A stretch of DNA of 11,598 bases from JAVDCA01 sp035764045 (lineage in GTDB: Bacteria > Pseudomonadota > Alphaproteobacteria > Rhizobiales > Xanthobacteraceae), in contig DASTZX010000367.1 in NCBI GenBank assembly GCA_035764045.1, positions 1 to 11,598 on the forward strand, given 5' to 3'. A model generated the notes under the pieces. It saw only the letters and a program-made list of their open reading frames with translations, had not been told where the DNA came from and did no database searches. The translations under genes were made by a program, and so were the position numbers. Below, piece by piece: positions 6,443 to 11,598 of this stretch (the first letter of the stretch is position 1; each line of letters begins with the position of its first letter).

Positions 6443-7810
6443 ATGCGTCTCCTGATCGTCGGTACCCTCAAGGGCCAGCTCACCAGCGCGACCAAGATCG
6501 CGATGGACAAGGGCGCCACCGTCACCCACGCCGAGAGCACCGACCAGGCGATGGCGGTGCTGCGCTCGGGCAAGGGCGCCGATCTCCTGATGGTCGACGT
6601 CGCCCTCGACATCCGCGACCTCGTGCTGCGGCTCGAAGCCGAGCACATCCACGTGCCGCTCGTCGCCTGCGGGGTGCAGACCGACGCGCGCGCGGCCGTC
6701 GCCGCGATCCATGCCGGCGCCAAGGAATACATCCCGCTGCCGCCCGACCCGGAGATGATCGCGGCCGTGCTCGCCGCCGTGGCGAACGATACGCGCGAGA
6801 TGGTCTACCGCGACGACGCCATGGCGCACGTGGTCCAGCTCGCCCAGCAGATTGCGCCGAGCGACGCCTCGGTGCTGATCACCGGCGAGTCCGGGACCGG
6901 CAAGGAGGTCCTGGCGCGCTACGTCCATGCCCGCTCGAACCGCTCGCGCGGGCCCTTCATCTCGGTCAACTGCGCGGCGATCCCGGAGGCGCTGCTCGAA
7001 TCCGAGCTGTTCGGCCACGAGAAGGGAGCCTTCACCGGCGCCGTGGCGCGCCGCGTCGGCAAGTTCGAGGAGGCGAACGGCGGCACGCTGCTGCTCGACG
7101 AGATTTCCGAAATGGACGTGCGATTGCAGGCGAAGCTCCTGCGCGCGCTGCAGGAACGCATCATCGATCGCGTCGGCGGCACCCGGCCGGTGCCGGTCGA
7201 CATCCGCATCATCGCGACCTCGAACCGCAATCTCGGCGAGGCGGTGCGCGAAGGCACGTTCCGCGAGGATCTGCTGTTCCGCCTCAACGTGGTCAATCTC
7301 AAGCTCCCGCCGCTGCGCGAGCGGCCCGCCGACGTGCTCGAGCTCGCGCAGCATTTCGCCAAGCTCTACGCCCAGGCGAACGGCGTACCGCCACGGCCGC
7401 TCTCGGCGGAGGCCAAGCGCCAGCTGACGCTGGCGCGCTGGCCCGGCAACGTGCGCGAGCTCGAGAACACCATGCATCGCGCGGTTCTGATGGCGAGCGG
7501 CGACGAGATCGGACCGGAGGCGATCCTCTCGCCCGACGGCGTGCGGCTCGACAAGAGCAGGCCGGCCGCGGTCGCGCATGCGGCGCTCGCCGCCGAGACG
7601 GTCACCCGCTCGCTGGTCGGCCGCACCGTCGCCGACGTCGAGCGCGACCTGATCCTTGAGACGCTCAAGCATTGCCTCGGCAACCGCACGCATGCGGCCA
7701 ATATCCTCGGCATCTCCATCCGGACCCTGCGCAACAAGCTCAACGAATACGCCGCGGCGGGGGTCACCATCCCGGCGCCGAACGGGGGCGAGGCACGCGG
7801 GGCGGCCTAA
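6443..7810 (+). CDS. flbD: FlbD, sigma-54-dependent flagellar transcription regulator
   Basis: 455 residues. FlbD activates late (hook, rod, filament) sigma-54 flagellar genes and represses the early fliF operon in Caulobacter, under control of FliX. Residues 1-115 are a degenerate receiver-like domain: D52 and K94 are present but the acidic pair near the N-terminus is replaced by VGT (6-8). The AAA+ domain spans ~125-360, with Walker A GESGTGKE (148-155), the sigma-54 contact loop GAFTGA (195-200), Walker B LLLDE (216-220) and an arginine-finger region (FREDLLFR). A Fis-type helix-turn-helix lies at 414-436 (NRTHAANILGISIRTLRNKL). The ATG at 6443 has GGAG at 6432-6435; a longer frame from 6347 would read through the inverted repeat and adds no family sequence. 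flbD closes the operon, as in Caulobacter. Confidence 0.95.
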   Translation: MRLLIVGTLKGQLTSATKIAMDKGATVTHAESTDQAMAVLRSGKGADLLMVDVALDIRDLVLRLEAEHIHVPLVACGVQTDARAAVAAIHAGAKEYIPLPPDPEMIAAVLAAVANDTREMVYRDDAMAHVVQLAQQIAPSDASVLITGESGTGKEVLARYVHARSNRSRGPFISVNCAAIPEALLESELFGHEKGAFTGAVARRVGKFEEANGGTLLLDEISEMDVRLQAKLLRALQERIIDRVGGTRPVPVDIRIIATSNRNLGEAVREGTFREDLLFRLNVVNLKLPPLRERPADVLELAQHFAKLYAQANGVPPRPLSAEAKRQLTLARWPGNVRELENTMHRAVLMASGDEIGPEAILSPDGVRLDKSRPAAVAHAALAAETVTRSLVGRTVADVERDLILETLKHCLGNRTHAANILGISIRTLRNKLNEYAAAGVTIPAPNGGEARGAA

Positions 7811-7915
7811 ATAAGAGTCGTACGCCACCGCCCCGTCGCCCCGGACGGCGATCTTCCGCCGCCGCACGATGCTGCTATGCTACCCGGCAAAATCAAACAA
7901 GCTGGGAGGTTCCTC

Positions 7916-8887
7916 ATGATTGGGCGCATCGCATGGGCCGTCTTGGCGGTCGCGGCGAGCTTGCAGCTTGCCGGGGGCGCGGCCGCACAGCAGACCTACC
8001 CGACGCGGACGGTGCGCTTCATCCTGCCGTTCGGCGCCGCCAGCGCCACCGACATGACGGCGCGCCTGTTCGCCGATCGCCTGTCCGCCCGCTGGGGCAA
8101 GCCGGTGGTGGTGGAGAATCGGCCGGGCGGCGACGGCCTGATATCGCTCGACGCCTTCGTGGCCGCGCACGACGATCACGTGCTGTGGTTCGGACCGGCC
8201 GGCGTGTTCACGGTGCTTCCTTATCAACACGACAAGCTGCCGTTCGACGCGCAACGCGACATCAACCCGATCGTCAGCGTGTCCCAGGTGGTGCTGGCGC
8301 TGTCGATGCCGGCCACGATGAACATCGGCTCGGTCAATGACCTCGTAACCCTCGCCCGCGCACAGCCGGGCAAGCTCAACGTCGCGGCCTCCCAAGGCGT
8401 TTCCGACTTCCTGCTGTCCGGCTTCATCAAGAACATGAACCTGGACGTCGTGAAGGTGCCGTATCGCGACATCATGCATGCGCCGAACGATCTCGTCGAA
8501 GGCCGCATCCAGCTCCTGTCGACATCGCTCGCGGTGGTGCAGCCGCTGGCGAACGCCGGCCGCATCAAGGTGCTTGCCGTGACCAGCCGGCAGCGCGCGC
8601 CGGCCATGCCCGACATTCCGACCGCGATCGACGCGGGGTATCCGGCGCTCACCTTCGAAAGCATCGGCGGCGTGTTCGGGCCGCGCGGAATGCCGGACGC
8701 GCTGCGCGAGAGCATCGCGGCGGACTTCCGCAAGGTCGCCGAGGATCCGATCATCGCCAAACGGCTCGGCGACACCGGCCAGATCATGTCGCTCCTTCGC
8801 CCGGGCGAATTCGCCGCCAGCGTGCAGGAGCAGCGCGACAAGCTCGCCGGCATCGCCAAGGCGCTTGGCCTCGCGGCGGCGAAGTAG
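7916..8887 (+). CDS. Bug/TctC-family tripartite tricarboxylate transporter substrate-binding protein
   Basis: 323 residues. Proteins of this family sit in the periplasm and bind small organic acids or related solutes, usually for TctAB-type carriers. A signal peptide of about 25 residues ends at GGAAAQQ. The mature part begins YPTRTVRFILPFG and continues with ATDMTARLFADRLSARWGKP and VVVENRPGGDG, the defining Bug pattern; the PFG loop reads GAASATD rather than the usual GG-containing form. GGGAGG at 7904-7909 supports the ATG at 7916 over an upstream in-frame ATG at 7877, which would spoil the signal peptide. No tctA or tctB gene is nearby, so it is an orphan, as many Bug genes are. The ligand cannot be told. 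It follows flbD by 105 bases with no clear terminator between, but is functionally unrelated. Confidence 0.92.
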   Translation: MIGRIAWAVLAVAASLQLAGGAAAQQTYPTRTVRFILPFGAASATDMTARLFADRLSARWGKPVVVENRPGGDGLISLDAFVAAHDDHVLWFGPAGVFTVLPYQHDKLPFDAQRDINPIVSVSQVVLALSMPATMNIGSVNDLVTLARAQPGKLNVAASQGVSDFLLSGFIKNMNLDVVKVPYRDIMHAPNDLVEGRIQLLSTSLAVVQPLANAGRIKVLAVTSRQRAPAMPDIPTAIDAGYPALTFESIGGVFGPRGMPDALRESIAADFRKVAEDPIIAKRLGDTGQIMSLLRPGEFAASVQEQRDKLAGIAKALGLAAAK

Positions 8888-8901
8888 CGTCTGACGCGGC
8901 C

Positions 8902-8935
8902 AAAAAACGCGAATGGCCGGGACGGGCCCGGCCAT
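8902..8935 (-). terminator. Intrinsic terminator of the LTXXQ gene
   Basis: On the - strand a 9-bp perfect stem (arms at 8913-8921 and 8927-8935, 5-base loop) is followed after a few bases by TTTTTT (A-run at 8902-8907 on the + strand). It lies 27 bases past the - strand stop at 8963. The bug gene on the opposite strand ends at 8887, so the hairpin sits between two convergent genes; it lacks a T-run in the + direction. Confidence 0.75.
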
Positions 8936-8962
8936 CGCAGATCACGCGGAATTCCGCTCAGC

Positions 8963-9373
8963 TCAGAACGAGACGCCCATGGAGGCCAGAACGTTGCGGC
9001 CGGCCTCCTTCTGCTCCTCGCTGAGCACGCCGATCAGCGGCTCGGCGGCGGCCTTGAGGCGTTGCATCCCCACGGCGGTCATGGCGTAGCTTGTTACACG
9101 CGCCTGGGCGCGCGCCATGTAGCCGCCGTCGGCCGAGGCCACCTGATACTGCTGCTGGTGACGGGCGAGGCTGTGCAGCGTCGCCGCCACCGCGCGCCAA
9201 TAGTGCTCCTGGGCGGCGGTCAGCTTGAGAGCCGCGCGAAGGCGAGCGATCTGCCCTTCGGTGACGATGATCTCCTCAGCGGCCGCCGGGGTGACCCCAA
9301 CGCCCTGGCATGACACCGAGATCGAACTCACCGTCGCCAGCGCGACCGCGCCCGCGAGCGCTGCCTTCCACAT
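8963..9373 (-). CDS. Small exported LTXXQ/Spy-like protein
   Basis: 136 residues with an N-terminal signal sequence; the likely cleavage is after PAAA (residue 32). A cysteine at 22 (SVSC) is not in a good lipobox, so lipoprotein status is doubtful. The mature part is helical and carries two LTxxQ-type motifs, LTAAQ at 51-55 and LSEEQ at 117-121, the hallmark of the Spy/CpxP/LTXXQ family. Family members are small periplasmic proteins; Spy is an ATP-independent chaperone and CpxP a stress sensor. GGAGAG lies 5 bases before the ATG on the - strand. It appears monocistronic, with its own terminator. The exact role is unknown; the sequence is divergent from Spy, so the family assignment is less certain than those for the flagellar genes. 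Confidence 0.7.
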   Translation of the reverse strand: MWKAALAGAVALATVSSISVSCQGVGVTPAAAEEIIVTEGQIARLRAALKLTAAQEHYWRAVAATLHSLARHQQQYQVASADGGYMARAQARVTSYAMTAVGMQRLKAAAEPLIGVLSEEQKEAGRNVLASMGVSF

Positions 9374-9474
9374 TCCGTCTCTCCAATTTTTTGTGATACG
9401 AGCGGCTTAGCGGCCGGGTGCCTCCTTCGCAAGCACCGATCGTAGATTAAACGTGGCGTTCTTGGGGAATTATC

Positions 9475-9511
9475 GGGGCGAGGCGTTAATGCCCTGCCCT
9501 AACGAAGCCCC
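9475..9511. repeat. Imperfect hairpin between the LTXXQ gene and leuA
   Basis: GGGGC (9475-9479) pairs with GCCCC (9507-9511), and CGTTA (9484-9488) with TAACG (9500-9504), with an internal loop between the two helices. It has no T-run. It lies about 100 bases upstream of the LTXXQ gene on the - strand. Function unknown. Confidence 0.35.
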
Positions 9512-9530
9512 CCAATCTTCGACCAATCTT
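9512..9530. repeat. Direct repeat CCAATCTT, 11-base period
   Basis: CCAATCTT occurs at 9512-9519 and again at 9523-9530, so equivalent bases are 11 apart, one helical turn. Direct half-sites with this phase are typical of response-regulator binding sites. It is 139 bases upstream of the LTXXQ start on the - strand. No regulator is identified. Confidence 0.35.
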
Positions 9531-9534
9531 AATC

Positions 9535-9561
9535 GCCCGCCCGGTAACCCGCTGGGCGGGC
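9535..9561. repeat. Perfect 8-bp hairpin downstream of leuA
   Basis: GCCCGCCC (9535-9542) pairs with GGGCGGGC (9554-9561) around an 11-base loop. It lies just past the leuA terminator on the - strand and has no T-run of its own. It may act as a back-up stop or a 3' end stabiliser. Confidence 0.45.
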
Positions 9562-9570
9562 ATGAGTTCC

Positions 9571-9603
9571 AAAAAGGGCGAGCCGCCCGTAAGAGTCTCG
9601 CCC
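9571..9603 (-). terminator. Intrinsic terminator downstream of leuA
   Basis: On the - strand GGGCGAG (9597-9603) pairs with CTCGCCC (9576-9582), 7 bp with a 14-base loop, followed directly by TTTTT (A-run 9571-9575 on the + strand). It is about 70 bases beyond the leuA stop and is the natural end of its transcript. Confidence 0.72.
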
Positions 9604-9627
9604 ACATGGTTAATTTGAGTTCCCCAA

Positions 9628-9661
9628 GGCCTTCCCGGGTGCCATGGTAAGCCGGGAGGCC
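9628..9661. repeat. Bulged 10-bp hairpin just after the leuA stop
   Basis: GGCCT (9628-9632) pairs with AGGCC (9657-9661) and CCCGG (9634-9638) with CCGGG (9652-9656), with one bulged T at 9633 and a 13-base loop. It begins 10 bases beyond the leuA stop codon on the - strand. No T-run follows. Confidence 0.4.
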
Positions 9662-9671
9662 GGCGAAGCGT

Positions 9672-11264
9672 TCACCCGACGTCGGTCGAGTGGATCCGTC
9701 GCGCCGGAACCGCAAGCGGCTCGAGGCCGCTGCGCTGGCGACGGGCGATGAGCTTGTTGAGGGCGGCCAGGTAGGCCTTGGCGGACGCCACCAGGGTATC
9801 GGGATCGGCGCCCCGCGCCGTCACCGAACGGCCGTTCTCGGACAGCCGCACCGAGACCTCGGCCTGCGCATCGGTTCCCTCGGTCACCGCATGCACCTGG
9901 TAGAGCTCGAGCGTCGCCTCGTGCGGCACCATCGCCTTGATGCAGTTGAACGTCGCATCGACCGGGCCGTTGCCGTCGCATTCCTCGATCATCGTCTTGC
10001 CTTCGATATCGAGCTTCATGGTGGCGCGCTGCGGCCCGCGCGTGCCGGCGATCACCGACAGCGAGACGAGCTTGATGCGGTCGGCCGCGGTCGCGATCTC
10101 CTCGTCCACCAGCGCCTCGAGATCCTCGTCATAGACGTGCTTCTTGCGGTCGGCGAGCGCCTTAAACCGCACGAAGGCGTCCTCGAGCTGGTTTCCGGCG
10201 AGCTCGTAGCCCAGCTCCTTGAGCTTGTGCACGAAGGCGTGGCGGCCCGAATGCTTGCCCATCACCAGCGAGGTCTGCTTCACGCCGACGCTCTCCGGCG
10301 TCATGATCTCGTAGGTCTGGGTGTGCTTGAGCATGCCGTCCTGGTGGATGCCGGACTCGTGCGCGAATGCATTCCGCCCGACGATCGCCTTGTTGTACTG
10401 CACCGGGAACGAGGTCGCGGCGGAGACGAGCTTGGAGGCGCGCGTGAGCATGGTGGCGTCGATGCCGGTCCAGAACGGCAGAACGTCGTTGCGCACCTTC
10501 ATCGCCATCACGACCTCCTCGAGCGAGGCGTTGCCGGCGCGCTCACCGATGCCGTTGATGGTGCATTCGATCTGACGCGCGCCGGCGCGCACGCCGGCGA
10601 GCGAGTTGGCGGCCGCCATGCCGAGATCGTCATGGCAATGCACCGAGAAACGCGCCTTGTCGGAATTGGGCACGCGCTCGCGCACCATCCTGATGAGCGA
10701 GAAGTATTCCTCCGGCACGGTGTAGCCGACCGTATCCGGGATGTTGATCGTCGTCGCGCCGGCGTTGATCGCGGCCTCGACGCAGCGGCAGAGGAAATCG
10801 TGCTCGGTGCGGGTGCCGTCCTCGCTCGACCACTCGACATCGTCCGTATAGTTGCGCGCGCGGCTGACCTGGGCGATGACGAGCTCGTAGACCTTCTCGG
10901 GCTCCATCTGCAGCTTCCACTTCATGTGGACCGGCGAGGTGGAGAGGAAGGTATGGATGCGGCTGCGCTTCGCCGGCTTGATCGCCTCGGCACAGCGGTC
11001 GATGTCCTTGAAGGCGGCGCGCGAGAGGCCGCAGACCACCGCGTTCTTGGTGCGCTTGGCGATCTCGTTGACGGCGGCGAAGTCGCCCTCCGAGGCGATC
11101 GGAAAACCGGCCTCGATGATGTCGACGCCCATCTCGTCGAGGAGCGCCGCGACCTCGAGCTTCTCCTCGTGGGTCATGGTGGCGCCCGGGCATTGCTCGC
11201 CGTCGCGCAACGTGGTGTCGAAGATGACGACGCGGTCCTTCTCGGACTGGCTCTGCGTGGTCAT
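9672..11264 (-). CDS. leuA: 2-isopropylmalate synthase LeuA
   Basis: 530 residues, the length of full bacterial LeuA. It condenses acetyl-CoA with 2-oxoisovalerate to give 2-isopropylmalate, the first committed step of leucine synthesis, in the cytoplasm. The TIM-barrel HMGL-like domain starts with FDTTLRDGEQCPGA (15-28), holding the metal and acid residues R20/D21. Metal ligands appear in HCHDDLG (209-215), and HESGIHQDG (302-310) is the subdomain motif. The C-terminal ~130 residues form the LeuA_dimer domain that binds leucine for feedback inhibition; GNGPVDATFNC is recognisable at 431-441. The start at 11264 (MTTQSQSEKDRVVIFD) fits the family and has AGGA 8 bases upstream; a longer frame from 11327 would add 21 unrelated residues and run through the leader. 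It is the only leucine gene in the window. Confidence 0.96.
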   Translation of the reverse strand: MTTQSQSEKDRVVIFDTTLRDGEQCPGATMTHEEKLEVAALLDEMGVDIIEAGFPIASEGDFAAVNEIAKRTKNAVVCGLSRAAFKDIDRCAEAIKPAKRSRIHTFLSTSPVHMKWKLQMEPEKVYELVIAQVSRARNYTDDVEWSSEDGTRTEHDFLCRCVEAAINAGATTINIPDTVGYTVPEEYFSLIRMVRERVPNSDKARFSVHCHDDLGMAAANSLAGVRAGARQIECTINGIGERAGNASLEEVVMAMKVRNDVLPFWTGIDATMLTRASKLVSAATSFPVQYNKAIVGRNAFAHESGIHQDGMLKHTQTYEIMTPESVGVKQTSLVMGKHSGRHAFVHKLKELGYELAGNQLEDAFVRFKALADRKKHVYDEDLEALVDEEIATAADRIKLVSLSVIAGTRGPQRATMKLDIEGKTMIEECDGNGPVDATFNCIKAMVPHEATLELYQVHAVTEGTDAQAEVSVRLSENGRSVTARGADPDTLVASAKAYLAALNKLIARRQRSGLEPLAVPARRIHSTDVG

Positions 11265-11288
11265 GGGAAAGGTCCTTCTTTGGCGAAT

Positions 11289-11370
11289 GCGCCCCGTCGG
11301 GCGCGCTTGGGGTTCGGTTCGGCTCACCCCCTGAGTGCCCAGGCGCAGATGCCCGGCCGGCCCTCAGGGG
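11289..11370 (-). promoter_or_regulatory. Candidate leucine attenuator region before leuA
   Basis: Reading the - strand, CCCCTGAG (11363-11370), which contains the leader-peptide stop codon, pairs perfectly with CTCAGGGG (11328-11335). The same G-run can instead pair as GGGGT (11326-11330) with ACCCC (11309-11313). A third hairpin, GCGCCC/GGGCGC (11299-11304 with 11289-11294, loop GACG), comes last, 24 bases before the leuA ATG. Overlapping, mutually exclusive helices next to a Leu-rich leader are the layout of ribosome-mediated attenuation. The last hairpin lacks a T-run, so classic termination is not shown; translational or Rho-linked control are alternatives. Confidence 0.5.
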
Positions 11371-11456
11371 CAGGTAAGCAGAAGGGTCCCAAGAATGAGG
11401 GCGGCGCCGGGGTTCGCACCCCGGGCGATCGCGCGGCTATCGCGGCGAATCGACAT
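11364..11456 (-). CDS. Leucine-rich leader peptide of leuA (LeuL-like)
   Basis: 30 codons, ATG at 11456 with Shine-Dalgarno GAGGG at 11464-11468, 7 bases away. The peptide ends ALILGTLLLTCP: five of its last eleven residues are leucine, three of them consecutive, placed just before the stop. Its stop codon lies inside one arm of the first leader helix, and leuA begins 99 bases downstream. A separate 7-bp hairpin (CCGGGGT/ACCCCGG, 11407-11424) lies inside the coding part before the Leu codons. The known parallel is enteric leuL, whose Leu codons stall the ribosome when charged tRNA-Leu is scarce, allowing leu expression. The peptide is probably made only for regulation. The match is by pattern, not by homology to a named peptide. 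Confidence 0.65.
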   Translation of the reverse strand: MSIRRDSRAIARGANPGAALILGTLLLTCP

Positions 11457-11527
11457 GCCAAATCCCTCGACGGCGGTCAGGGTCGCGAAGAACAATGAAG
11501 GTCGCGTTAACCCAGGGCCGTAGCGCT

Positions 11528-11556
11528 GTTTTAGTGGCGGCCGGGAGGCCATGCAA
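11528..11556 (-). promoter_or_regulatory. Candidate sigma-70-type promoter of leuA
   Basis: On the - strand TTGCAT (11551-11556) and TAAAAC (11528-11533) are separated by exactly 17 bases. Transcription would start near 11521, giving a leader of about 257 bases that includes the Leu-rich peptide and the competing helices. The -10 match is moderate. Confidence 0.5.
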
Positions 11557-11598
11557 GGGGCTTTGCCGAAACCGAGTGGCGCGGCTTACAATGCAACC

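Noticed and set aside
7853..7881. Weak promoter-like pair before the Bug gene (CTTCCG and TATGCT)
   Set aside because: The -35 element matches consensus poorly, so it is not listed as a feature.
7876..7895. CCCGGCAA half of the fliF palindrome repeated before the Bug gene
   Set aside because: Only one half-site is present with no inverted partner; it is expected by chance.
7811..7915. Terminator between flbD and the Bug gene
   Set aside because: Only 5-bp stems without T-runs can be drawn, which is not enough to call one.
9453..9650. Small open frame on the + strand (65 codons)
   Set aside because: It crosses several hairpins and the leuA terminator, has no ribosome-binding site and resembles no family.
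11401..11426. GGTTCGCACCCC block resembling a tRNA T-arm on the + strand
   Set aside because: The T-loop lacks the A at position 58, and there is no matching acceptor stem, anticodon arm or D-arm around it. It is explained by the 7-bp hairpin in the leu leader coding region.

Overview
The window is high-GC alphaproteobacterial chromosome, most like the order Hyphomicrobiales (Rhizobiales; Bradyrhizobium/Xanthobacteraceae type). The basis is the gene order fliK-flgD-sciP-fliF-fliG-fliH-fliN-flbD, which as I recall matches the Caulobacter-type flagellar cluster, together with a DUF1153/SciP protein, a FlbD-type sigma-54 activator, a Bug-type periplasmic binding protein and an LTXXQ protein.

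Positions 1-7810 (+ strand) form one flagellar block. It opens with the 3' part of fliK (hook-length control) and flgD (hook cap). After a spacer comes sciP, whose Caulobacter relative inhibits CtrA. A 435-base non-coding stretch follows. It holds a strong terminator at 2346-2378, a possible small RNA, a tandem TTAA element and a palindrome just before fliF. The fliF operon then encodes the MS ring (fliF), switch proteins (fliG, fliN), the export-ATPase regulator (fliH) and the class III/IV regulator FlbD. The likely circuit is that CtrA-type control starts fliF, FlbD made at the operon's end feeds back on fliF and activates late sigma-54 genes, and SciP dampens CtrA output. A long inverted repeat separates fliN from flbD. 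The usual next gene, flhA, is absent.

Positions 7811-8887 (+) carry an orphan tripartite-tricarboxylate-type (Bug) substrate-binding protein. On the - strand, 8963-9373 encodes a small secreted LTXXQ/Spy-like protein with its own terminator, and 9672-11264 encodes LeuA (2-isopropylmalate synthase), with a terminator and other hairpins beyond its 3' end.

Upstream of leuA, 11265-11598 holds a promoter candidate, a 30-codon leader peptide ending in a leucine cluster, and overlapping inverted repeats. This has the layout of a leucine attenuator.

I see no wholly new multi-gene system. The best leads are regulatory: the FlbD-operator-like palindrome and the off-register CtrA-like repeat before fliF, the C-loop RNA candidate, the intra-operon inverted repeat, and the leu leader.
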